Of a stretch of DNA of 64,000 bases, positions 1-10,005 are shown in pieces (the stretch's first letter is position 1; the number at the start of each line of letters is the position of its first letter). Origin of the DNA: Pyropia yezoensis (Eukaryota; Rhodophyta; Bangiophyceae; Bangiales; Bangiaceae); NCBI GenBank assembly GCA_009829735.1, contig CM020618.1, positions 27,566,894 through 27,630,893 on the forward strand, written 5' to 3'. Both the position numbers and the translations under genes were made by a program. The notes below the pieces were generated by a model. It saw only the letters and a list, made by a program, of their open reading frames with translations, made no database searches and was not told the DNA's origin.

Positions 1-124
1 GCATCCCAGTGCCGGGCACGGGCCACGGCCGCCAACCATCACCACACGGCGGGCGTGTTCTGGCACCTGGTGCCCTCTGGTTGTAGTCCCGGGTCGGCGC
101 CAAGTCGGGGCCAGGGATGCTACA
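1..124 (-). repeat. E1 3' LTR, partial (U3 start)
   Basis: Identical to 9082-9205 over all 124 bases. Read on the minus strand it begins TGTAGC, the LTR terminus. The remaining ~447 bases expected from the other LTR lie left of the window. Confidence 0.95.
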
Positions 125-126
125 TA

Positions 127-137
127 GCTCCCTCCCT
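127..137 (-). other. E1 polypurine tract
   Basis: Minus strand reads AGGGAGGGAGC, then TA, then the 3' LTR terminus TGTAGC. Its position next to the LTR and its purine content mark it as the plus-strand primer. The same TA dinucleotide separates tract and LTR in the TRIM at 24087-24088. Confidence 0.75.
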
Positions 138-312
138 AGTCCGGCACGTCCCCGGGCCGAACCAGGTGCCACCGTGCACAGCCTCGACCACGTCCACACC
201 GGTGCCGAGGTCGAGCGTCTTCACCCCGGTCACGATCACCTGCTCCGATTCTGTCCCCCCCCCCCCTTCTCCTTCACCTTGGCCCTCTCGTTCCCCCCGG
301 ATTCTGGACGTC

Positions 313-2430
313 ATGTCCAGTTCCAAGATCCAAGCTGGGCCCGTGGTTCCGGCGGCGAGTGTTGCGGAAGAGAACTCGGGTAGTCGCGCCCCTCTCCTGC
401 CTCCGGCTCCTCGAGTGTCGGTGCCGGTGCCGGTCGCCACGGCGGGGACGGATCGGGCTCCCCCGGCTTCTGCGTTGCACCCGGTCGAGACCCCCCCGGT
501 GGGTCTCCCGGAGATGCTTCTTGGGCAGGATCCTCTGGCGGGCCGGCGCTACTCCACGGTGGTCGGCAACGCCAGCGCGGCCTAGTGCCAACAGGATTTC
601 TTGGACATCTGGCGCAAGGAACTCCAGCGCAGGGTCTTGACCGAGATGGACAAGACTCGTCTTCATACGGCGGACCAGATGCGCCTGGCACAAGACCGCT
701 CCCAGAGCTTCTCGGGTTCCTCTTGGGTTGCTCGCCTGGAGGATCTCCCCTTCGCGCTGGTGCTGGATCTACCCTTGACCGAGCGTCGCGTGTCTGCGTC
801 CGTTCTCCGGTGGCCGGAGGAGGAAGGGTACGTCCACCGGGCGCTCAAGGTATGGGACGAGGCGCTCAAGGGATAGGGGAGCCTGAACTGCGATCCCCGT
901 CCGAGCACGGTCGCTCTGGAGCCGCCTTTCCTAACCCGGAAATACTCCAAGTTGTCGCCGGCACGGGAGCAAGGTGAGCGACGCGGTCGTCAGCGTGACT
1001 TCCTCGTGAGCTGCAACCATCAGGAGTTCTGGAAGCTGGACAAGGCTAACCGGGCGGCGTACTACCCCAAGGTCATCCCGCAGCAGCAGGAAATCGAGAT
1101 CCCGGTCGGGTTTGCTCCATCCAGCATCCCCTTCACCTGGGACTTCTTGCACGCCTTGACCCAGGCGTCGATCAAGGGCTTCTTCCACTCGATCCCGTAC
1201 ATGATGTACACCTCCGAGATGACGGTCTTGGCGGCCAACCACTGGCTCCACGAGGTCTTGGTGTACAACCGGCTTTGGTTTCTCCCCGACCTCCTGATAG
1301 TCTGGATTGTCGACAAGTTGACCGTCGACTTCCTGTGCAGCCAGGACGAGAAGTACAAGGAGCTCTTCCAGGCGATGATTGACTTCCGGCGTCGGCTGCC
1401 GGTGCATGACCGGAGCTTCTTGAACGTGATCGCCGACCAGAACAGCCCGCGTCGGGATGGCTCCCGTTGGGTGCAGGTGGTCTACCAGTCTTCTCCGGCC
1501 AAGGTGCAGCTAGCGACACCGCTTCCGGGGTGGCCGCATCTAGGCAGCTTTCCTGCTCCGGTCGCCCTCGATCTTCTGCCAACTGGGCCGCCGGTGCAAG
1601 AGTCGGGGTGGGCCGCGGCGGTCGGTCGGGCGTCTGCGGCGGCTCCACTTGCTCCTGTTGCACCTGTCGTCCCGGTGGCTTGGCCTGGACCGTCGCCGGC
1701 GCGTTTGCGTTCCGCTCCGCCTGTGCCGGTGCTTCAAGCTCCTCCGGCACCGCGCTTGTCTGCCGTGAGTCTGGGGGTGGCCGTGCAGTCGCCGACTACT
1801 CCGGCCGTTCTGCCTCGGGCGCCTTCTTCAAACGCCGGCGGCCCTGTGCCTCCGCTGGAGTTGGGGACTCCGGATTCTGGGGCTGTTTTGGACCGTCCGG
1901 TAGTGGCATCCTCGGGGCGGTTCGAGATCGCGGCGCCGACTCTGCGCCTTACCCGCTTCCGGGTGCCTGGCTGGTACCTGAACTAAGGTGGCCCGACACG
2001 CGACCAGTACGACGTCGGTATGATTGAAGACCAGCTGGGTCGTCTTCCGGTGCAGGTTGAAGGCGTCCGGTCTTCCCTGGTGCTTGGTACTTATGCCAGC
2101 ATCTTGAACAACGTGGTTGACCGGGTGTTTGCTTGCGCGGACAGCGGCCAGATGTCGGACAGCCCGGTGGTTGGCGGACTTCTGGCGACTTTGACGCGGC
2201 ATGGCTTGGCCCAGCAGTGGTCAGAGACCTTCACGGGCTTCCAGGGGCGCCGACAGGCATACCTGGATGAGCGTGAGCGCCCGGCAACTACCAATACTAC
2301 TCCGATGGCGTCATACCTGGATGCGCCGCGCCCACCGCACTACGTCATCCCGCCTTCCTCCGGTTCCCGTCGTGCCGCGGAGACAAGGCTGGAGGACGCT
2401 CCCGCGGCACAGCGTCCACGCCGGGAGTAG
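313..2430 (+). pseudogene. E1 antisense ORF (aORF), three in-frame stops
   Basis: One reading frame runs from ATG 313 to the stop at 2428-2430 (706 codons). It is interrupted only by TAG 583-585, TAG 874-876 and TAA 1984-1986, with no frameshift. It is antisense to gag-pol and lies between the pol stop (2576) and the 3' LTR, converging on pol. The N-terminal third is Pro/Ser/Val-rich. A central part of about 150 residues (from about 960 to 1430) matches the E3 aORF by eye: both have YYPK, then E(I/V)P(V/Y)GF, then WL.EV, then LW.LP. The tail is Pro-rich and ends basic. I recognise no known domain. That frame survives over 2.1 kb, and that a homologous product sits at the same place in E3, argue it was a real gene. 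Confidence 0.7.
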
Positions 2431-2575
2431 TACTTGGAGGCAAGGAGGGTGAGAGTCTTGGGAGAAGCGAGGAGGGAAGAGGCGGAGAGAAGGGTTGCTC
2501 GAGCGGGTGCTTGTTTTCCTTGATTGTTCCATGCTTGCATTGCGTGTTTTCCTTGATATACTCGTTCCCTTCTTC

Positions 2576-5500
2576 TCAATCCTCTTGTTCCGCATCCGCT
2601 GCGGGTGAGCTCGGCTCGTCCTGAGGGTCTTGATCGGTCCCGTCCTCCTGGTCCTCCTCCGAGTCCGATTCCAGGATCTTGCCGGCTCTGGCCACCGGAG
2701 TGCCCTCAATCCCGTTCCGTCGCGTGTAGGCGCAGACGTCCGCGATGGGTAACCGGTTTGAGGGTTCCCAGGTATCATCTGCCGGGTTAAAACCAAACCA
2801 GCGTACTCGCAGGTACAAGCGCCCGTCTCTCCAGGCATGGTCGACAAATTTGACGTAGACATATTCCCGGCCTTCTTCTTGGGATAGCCAGGGTACTGCG
2901 GTCCGCTTGCGCCGGGTCAAGTCCCGTTTGCTTGGCGGTGGAGCTCGGGTGACATGGTCGCTGCTCACCCGGTACGAGGAGCCATCCGCGTCTAGAAGGA
3001 AGGTCCAGCCATCCGTATTCAGGATCTCATAAGGTCCATCCGTCTTAGAGTCCAGCTTCCCCCGGGTCTTGCTATGGTTGTCCAAAAAGACGCAGTTGCC
3101 ACCACCCAGTTCCTTGTTCTTTTCCTGGACTCCCTTGTCATAGTCCCGCTTGTATCGCTCCTGGGTCTTTGAGATTGACTCCTTGACTCTGGGGAGCAGG
3201 AGCTTCAGTTGTTCCAGGAACTCATCCTTGGCCTTGGGACCTGAATTCAATGCAGGCTGGAGACCGTCTGGTATTCTTTCCAGGGAGAAGTTGGTCAGTC
3301 GCCTTGGGGTGACAAAGTCGAGTGGAGCGACCCCCGTTGTCCCGTGAACTCGGGAGTTGTAGGCTAGAGCGAGGACAGCCAGGAGCTCATCCCAGTCTTC
3401 TTGGTGCTCCTCCACGTAGTGCCGTAGCATATCCACTAGGGTCCGGTTGAATCGTTCCACCTGGCCGTTCGTTTGCGGGTGGTACGTCGTGGTGAACAAG
3501 TTCTTGATGCCCATCAGGTCACAGACTCCTTGGAAGAACTGGGATGCAAACTGGGGGCCATTGTCTGTTAAGACGGAGTCTGGAGGGCCGTAGGCAGCTA
3601 TCCAGTACTCGCAGAAGGCCGACGTGACATCCAGAGCCGTAATGGTCCTCAGCGGGATTGCTCGAGTGAACTTGGAGAACCGGTCACAAATGATGAGCAG
3701 GTATATGTTGCCGCTAGATGTTTCAGGTAGGGGCCCCAGGATGTCCATGCTTAAGCTTGCAAAGGGCTCCGCCGCCGGGAATAGGCGTAGCTTAGAAGTC
3801 TTCTTCCTCTGGGACAACCGGTTCCTTGCGCAAGAAACACAAGCCTCCAGGTGCTTATGGACGTCGCTGGCCATGGTTTCCCAGTAGTAATGTCGTCGCA
3901 TTGAAGCATACATCCGATTGATGCCAGGATGTCCGGCCTGGGGAGACGAGTGCTCCAGGCGTAGGCTGTCAGCTCGCAGACTTCGGGGTACGTAGACTTG
4001 AGTTGCCCCATCGAAGGGTGACACCCGTACCAGGAGTCCATCTGTAGACTCGGAGAAACGACTGTTCCGGTTCAGGTCCATTTGGTGGCGAAGCTCCAAG
4101 CATTGAGGATCCGTCAGTTGTGCCTCCAGCATCCGGTGAATGGTCACCGGTTGATGAACTTCAGGTGTCTCATACAGGGGAGCATGCCAGCCACGTCCAA
4201 CATTCGGGAGGATGAAGCAAGGTATTTCCTCCGGAATAGGACCGGTGTCGGCTGCAGGAGTCTCCAGCCGGGACATGGTGTCGGCGCAGTGGTGCTCCCT
4301 CCCTGCTCTGGTGCACACCTTGTACTTGAACTCCGAAAGGCGTAAGCGCCACCGGGCGACCCTTCCTTGGCTGCTGTCCATACATAGCAACCACCTTAGG
4401 CTGGCGTGGTCCGTCCGGATGAGGAACTCTTGTCCTTCAAGATATGGACGTAACAGGAAGCAAGCCCACACGACCGCCAAGCACTCGCGCTCCGTCGTGG
4501 AATAATTCTTCTCGGCTGGAGTCAGGACGCGACTGTAGTAGCCTATCGGGAGGAAGTGCCCATCAGGTTTCTGCTGGAGTAGTGAGCATCCCACCTGGAC
4601 GCCACAGGCATCAGTCTCCAGAACGAACTGGCCCTCCCGCTTGGGTAACGCCAGTACTGGAGTGGTGGTCAGGCGCTTCTTGAGCTCTTCGAAGGCCGCG
4701 GTCTGCTTCTCGTCGAACACCGGGAGTTGTGCGGGAAGCTTCTTGCTGGTGAGCTTGGTCAATGGCCGGGCAATCAGAGCATAGTCCCGTACGAACCGGC
4801 GGTAGACGTTGCACCTACCCAGGAAGCTCTTGAGTTCCGTCTGGGTTTTAGGTTGCCGTGCATGCCGGAAGGCCTTGATGTTCTTCTCATTGACTCGGAG
4901 CTCCCCCGGACTCAGCACGTGCCCCAGGTACTCCACCCCAGTCTCAAACAGGTGGCACTTCTCGGCCTTGAGGGTAACTCCAGCCTTGGACAGGAGGGCC
5001 AGGACCTCTCGAAGGTGCTCCAGGTGTTCCGCTGGGGTCTTGGAGAAAACTATAATGTCGTCCAGGTAGACCAAACATGTTCTCCACCTTAGCCCCGATA
5101 GGATGATGTCGATGGCTCTCTGGAAGGTGGCCGGAGCATTGGTGAGACCAAAAGGGAGACGCTTGCACCGGAATAGTCCCAGGTGGCACGGGAAGGTGGT
5201 CTTGTCCTTGTCCTCGTCAGCCAGAGGGATCTGCCAGTAACCGGCATTACAATCCAGCGTCGAGAAGAGGGTGGCATCACCAAGAAAGTCGATGCAATCA
5301 TCCATCCGGGGTATCGGGTATACATCCTTGACGGTCATCTCGTTCAGGCGCCTGTAGTCAACGCAGAAACGGAAGTGACCGCCAGGTTTCGGGACGACTA
5401 CAACCGGGAAGGCCTACTCGCCATCAGACGGCTCGATAACATCCGTCTTGAGCATCTTATTAACCTGCTTCTCAATCTCATCCCGGCGATGAGGTCCAGC

Positions 5501-6535
5501 CCGGTATGGTTGCAGGTGTACTGGCTTAGCTTCCGGCTTGAGTTGAATTCGGTGTAGAGTGGCGTCCATCTTGCCCAGCTCTCCCGACCACAGGTGCCGA
5601 TATTCCCGGAGAAGCTTCTCCAGTGCCTCCTTCAAGTCGGGAGGGACATTTTCTTGTTTGACCTTCGGCATCCCGGGTGGTGCTTGTTCGGGCTTCGGAG
5701 TAGCGCTGCCAGCCTGCTCTTGTTTCGGAGGTACGTCTAAGGCCGTCAAGTTGGATGCCAGCTCTTGTTGCAGGTTCAAGAGGTCTTCCTTGCTCATAGC
5801 ACGGGCGGACCCCCGGTAAGGCTCTGCTGTACCAACTCGGGTGCCCCTGGCGAGGGTTATTGGCTTCCGGCTCACGTTGACGATCAGCACCGAGAACGGG
5901 GTGTGCCTTTCTACCTTCCTGTGATGTCCGTGGGCCAAGTATAACCGGTGCTTCGCCAGAAATTCCTTACGTCCATAGATCAGGCATTGACCTGCAATCC
6001 GGGTCGTTACTTGAACCTTGGTCTCCGAGCGAGGAGGTAGGAACACCGGTTTGAAGAGAGTCAAGGTAGAGGGTGGGATGCGTTCCCTCTTGTTCTTGGC
6101 TACACGAACCTTGGCGTCCAGATGCTCCAATACCGGTGACACAAACCCATGGTTGAACTGCACCTTCCCTTCTCTGGGTAGAATGCTCTTGACATGCTGC
6201 TTCTGGAAATCCCAGCCTAGGATAAGGGGGACTGATTGGGTCTTGACTACAAGAAAAGGAAAAAGCATTGGTTCTTTGTTGACATAGATGGCGACGGGAA
6301 GGCGGCCCAGCGGTCGTAGGGTTTGACCTGATGCGTCGACAATGTGGGTTCTGGTAGGCGCTCTCCAGGCATGTCGACGCCAGCCCGGAGGTAACAGGTT
6401 CTCAGTGATGACGCTTGGTCCGGCTCCCGTGTCAACCACCGGCGTAACAGCTTGGGGGAGGCTATCCCCCACACGCATTCGAGCATTAATCTTGAGGTTT
6501 TCCTTACGCAGGACGAGCAAGGTCCCCTTGAACAA
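2576..6535 (-). pseudogene. pol: E1 pol: protease, RT, RNase H, integrase, chromodomain; one nonsense codon
   Basis: Single frame from about 6535 to the stop at 2576, broken once by TAG at 5414-5416, where E2 and E3 have Trp (GEWASPVV context), so a TGG to TAG change. Protease motif DTGA lies early. RT follows with YLDD just downstream of the nonsense codon, then RNase H with its first acidic residue present (ETDACG). Integrase has H-H-C-C (GHPG...CVSCARN) and the catalytic D, D and E (DILGP, TDNGPQF, GQVERF). The end is a chromodomain (VYVKFVDHAW to DDTWEP) plus an acidic tail. The start is not defined; the frame differs from gag, so expression probably needed frameshift or reinitiation. About 1,320 codons, normal for the family. 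Confidence 0.93.
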
Positions 6536-6663
6536 ACAGGGTGTCCAGGCGGCTACCAGTCGAGCAGGAAAATGCCGTCCTTTCTTCCGGCACGCAAGGG
6601 GAGAACGGGTAGAAGTACCCTGCCGTTGGAGGTTCGGGAAGACACTTGGGGAGAGCGCCTGCC

Positions 6664-8424
6664 CTACTCGTTTCCCGGGTCCGAGGAGTCCTTAGAGGTT
6701 TCGGTCTCCAGGTCAAAGTCCGTAGGAGCTTCCCTTGCCAGAGCCTCCGTGATGCTCTGTAAGGTTGCCACTCGGATTGCGTGTACCTGTGCCTTGTCCA
6801 TCTTGGAGGGTGCTCGCCGGTCAGCCCAGTTGACCGCCTTTGCAAACACCAGTCCTTGACGCTTGAGTTTCTCCAGGAGATCCTTGGGAATGGTCGCGCT
6901 TTGGTAGGACATGTGGTCCTCCTTCTGGCACAGCCAGCAAGACCGGAACCGCTGGTTCTTGACCTGCTTGGGGGCGACCAGGGAAGGTTGTTCCTTAGAA
7001 ACGAAGCCGCCCCACTTGTCCCCTGACCCCACGGGTGAGGCCTCGCCAACTGCGAGTACCGGTACAAGGCTATCACCTCCCTTATACTTGTCGGGTCCGG
7101 GACGAACTCACGACAACGGCTTGGGAGTTGATACAATGGGAGCTTGGAGGGCCTTGGATTGCCGGTACTTGCCCTGGGTATAGGCCATCAACTGCTGGAA
7201 GGTATGTTCTTGATGTTCCTGGTTGTAATTCTCCGCATCCACTTGAAGATATTCAGGAAGCCCTTCCGAGAAGATCATCTTAAGCCTGTCCTCAGGGTAA
7301 ACGTTGCCACAAGCCTCGCTCATCTCCCGGACACGACGGGCAAAGGCCTCTGGAGTCTCTTGTCTTTCCATGGTTGCCCGGTTCAGCCTGCCGACTGCTT
7401 TACGCAGGGAGTCCGCGTCAGCGTAGTTGGACAGGAGCCAGTTGACCGCCTCCGGATAACTCCCAACGGTACGCCCGACAATGTGTCCGGCAGAGTCTGG
7501 TCGAACCTGTGCAAACCGCTGTTCCGCTTTTCCGGTCATGAAGTTAACCAGGAGGTAGAGAGTTTTGCCCTCGGACACATCGTTGCCATTGCATGCCTTG
7601 ACAAACCGGCGCAGGAAAGCAAAGATAAGCGCCGGTCTCTTCCCGGAAAACTTAGGATGTCCCCCGAAGCTCGGCTGCATTCGCCGGTTCAGGGATGCCA
7701 TCTTCTTGGCCATCTTCCGGGTGTAACCTTGGTCTTGGTTCTCCAGCCGGTAGTTACCCCAATACGTGACCTTGTTCAGGGTGGCATCTCCCACTTGGTG
7801 GGCAGGGAAGTCAAACTCGACTAGCCTGCGCCGGGTGGGACAGGGAGATGCATCGCAGTCATATCCCTCCTCGGAGCTGGAGGAACTGGTCTCGCTGGTG
7901 CTACAGCGACGGCGACGACGCCGACGCCTCCGGCTACTCCGGTTACCGGTCTTAGAGCTCCCCGCCCCATAGGATGCAAGGGGAGGAACAGCTTGGCCGG
8001 TCCAAGGAGTGGAGGTCTCAGGGAGACCCGTGGAACCAGTCACAGCGGTGCCTCTGGCACTGCTAGTGCCCACAGGAAGAGGTGTATACACCCAGCTGCC
8101 ATGTGTGGGTCCAGGAGTAAACACACCAGGGGCTATCCCTGGAGGTTGAGGAGTAGAACCGACAGGAGGGAGACGTCTGCTGCGAGCGGACTCAAACGCC
8201 GTTGACCCCGGGGTGGCTCCCACAGGAGGAAGAGCCGGAGGAACGGGAGCAGGAGGTGCTTGGCCGCCTGTAGACTCCAGTCCGCTACCGGATGTCACAC
8301 CCAGGTCTGCTTCACCCGTAGGGAGAACGCCGGGTTGGGCACCGTCCCCCGCGGTGACCAGGGATGCGTCAAGGGACGCCGGGTCTACCCCTTCGGGCAC
8401 CGTCGTGCCAGGGAGGGTAGCCAT
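6664..8424 (-). pseudogene. gag: E1 gag with one in-frame TGA
   Basis: ATG at 8424; open to TGA at 7108-7110, then open again in the same frame to 6664 (587 codons in all). The N-terminus is Pro/Gly/Thr-rich, followed by an Arg run and a Ser/Glu-rich stretch near residue 165. The capsid-like part carries FLRRFVKACNGNDVSEG, close to the same block in E2 and E3. The zinc knuckle lies after the TGA and reads CWLCQKEDH, but the fourth ligand is Ser, not Cys. The TGA separates capsid from nucleocapsid. It could be a nonsense mutation or a readthrough site; given the other stops in E1, I favour mutation. Confidence 0.88.
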
Positions 8425-8612
8425 GTTGGTCTCTTGACAGCCACAGTCCAGCTGCCTGCGTGTCCAAAGATCGCAAGACCACAAGAGAGGGGTTGGAGAG
8501 CCAGGAATGGGATTCCCGTGAACGGGTGCAAATAATTCCCAAACCACAGAAAAAGACAGAACAGGAACAACCCAACCGCTGCTCCCAATTGTCTCTTCTC
8601 AAGCACTCCGAC

Positions 8613-8630
8613 TCCCCTGCTGCTCCACCA
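8613..8630 (-). other. E1 primer binding site
   Basis: Minus strand reads TGGTGGAGCAGCAGGGGA, four bases inside the LTR end. It begins with the TGG that pairs with tRNA 3' CCA. The same 18 bases occur in E3 and in the TRIM. The primer tRNA would have acceptor 3' strand CTGCTCC with discriminator A. I cannot assign its identity. Confidence 0.8.
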
Positions 8631-8634
8631 AATA

Positions 8635-9205
8635 TGTGGTATAAAACTCGATCCTCTCAGGCACGTGTCAATATCCCTCGGGGGAAAGGGACAGGTAACA
8701 CAGAAAGGGGAACTACGAGAATGGTATGCCTGTTGCCTCACGTGCCTGCTCGCAGAGCAAACAGATACGCACGGTAGTGCACACGGGGAAGAGGAAAGCA
8801 AACGCGCAGTTGTCTTTTTCCTGAGGGCGCGGGCCAAGGGCGCCTCGCTGTCCCTCTTAACGAGCATCTGAGGGAGCCTCGGCACGTTGGCCAGGTAGCC
8901 CCCTCATAACCCAGAGTGGCCCCGACCCGAGTCTAACCTCGTCAGGTCGGGGGCCACTATCACTACTAATTCTATTCCCACTCACTAATCTCACACTCAA
9001 ACTCTCTCAAATCAAGTCCCTCACAAGTATGCAAAAACCCTTCAGAAATCCCTCTCTCACGTGTGGATAGCGTAGTCCACCGCATCCCAGTGCCGGGCAC
9101 GGGCCACGGCCGCCAACCATCACCACACGGCGGGCGTGTTCTGGCACCTGGTGCCCTCTGGTTGTAGTCCCGGGTCGGCGCCAAGTCGGGGCCAGGGATG
9201 CTACA
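8635..9205 (-). repeat. E1 5' LTR (571 bp)
   Basis: Bounded by TG...CA on the minus strand (TGTAGC at 9205, ACCACA at 8635). The outer 124 bases recur at 1-124. The PBS follows immediately. Identity between the two LTRs over the visible part is complete, suggesting fairly recent insertion despite the nonsense codons. Confidence 0.92.
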
Positions 9206-9274
9206 CTCACCCTAAGGGTGGGGGCAGCGTCCACGTTTTCCCCCGCCGTCGTCTCTGGTGGAGAGCGGCCAACC

Positions 9275-9610
9275 ATGGCTTCCTCGTCGGGGTCATCAGG
9301 CCACAACGCCACCATGGGTGACGGCGGCGGACCCGTTCCCCTGTCGGTTCCTTCCTCCCCCCGTGGCCTTTCGGCCACGCGGATGCCTCCCGCCGCTCCG
9401 GGCGACGTCCTGATGGACGACGCCGGGTGCGGCCGGGGTGATTCCGGTCTGGCTTCGCCGGCCGAGGTACCTGTACCACCGTTGGCGGACTCGGGGGGCC
9501 TGGCCCCCTTTCTTCTTCACTGCCGCTTCAGCGCGACTACCCGTCACCCTAAGGGTGACATGCAGAAAAGACGTCAACCATCCCAAGGGTGGCGACCAGT
9601 TCCAGCATAA
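9275..9610 (+). pseudogene. E2 antisense ORF, N-terminal remnant
   Basis: ATG 9275 to stop 9610 (111 codons), plus strand, opposite in sense to E2 gag-pol and at the LTR-proximal end. That is exactly where E1 and E3 begin their aORFs. The product is Ser/Pro/Gly-rich, like the first hundred residues of those proteins. Two perfect palindromes in CCCTAAGGG style lie at 9208-9220 and 9543-9559. The conserved central part is missing, removed by the same deletion that took the C-terminal half of pol. Alternative: a chance ORF in GC-rich sequence. Confidence 0.45.
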
Positions 9611-10005
9611 GGCTCAAGGCAGGGCTTGGGGTCTAAGGCTCTTACAAGGAAACGCCGAGGTGACCAAGGGACCTCCACAAGGGTGACCGATGGTCATGCT
9701 TCATCTCTGCGCCCAAGTATCGCGTACTCTCTTCCGTGCCGGGGGGCCTTAAGGTCACCCTGGAGCCATACTGGCACCGAGCTGCCAGTGTATCCGTCAT
9801 CTGCGAAGCATGCTCGGGGCACCCCCGTGCAGCGGACCCCATGGGGGTTGAGCAAAGCATTTTTCCGAACAAGACGCGCGGGAAGAGGGCGGCCGTTCGC
9901 CACCGTTCCCCGTCGACGTCGACCCCCGCCACACCAATACCGGTGTGGATGCCATCGAAGAGGACGCACCTCCAACATTCGAACCCGCGACCTCGCCATT
10001 ATTAT
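9611..10005. other. E2 segment of unclear origin, next to the deletion junction
   Basis: No convincing coding frame. The plus strand is Arg-rich in one frame, as the tails of the aORFs are, so it may be scrambled aORF sequence. Pol similarity starts abruptly at about 10006. At about 9905-9960 there is imperfect inverted-repeat sequence around an ACCGGT-type core. Confidence 0.4.

Larger units (their letters stand above)
1..9205 (-). mobile_element. E1: Ty3/gypsy chromodomain LTR retrotransposon, left end outside window
   Basis: Minus-strand element. Its 5' LTR is 8635-9205. Positions 1-124 repeat 9082-9205 exactly and are the start of the 3' LTR, whose remainder lies beyond the window. Order along the element is LTR, PBS, gag, protease-RT-RNase H-integrase-chromodomain, antisense ORF, polypurine tract, LTR. 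The domain order and the chromodomain make it a chromovirus-type Metaviridae member. All reading frames are intact apart from in-frame stops: one in gag, one in pol and three in the antisense ORF. I see no frameshift. It is therefore dead but only lightly decayed. It abuts E2 sequence at 9206 and probably inserted into E2; the CTCAC at 9206-9210 would be the target duplication, but the left copy is not visible. Confidence 0.93.
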
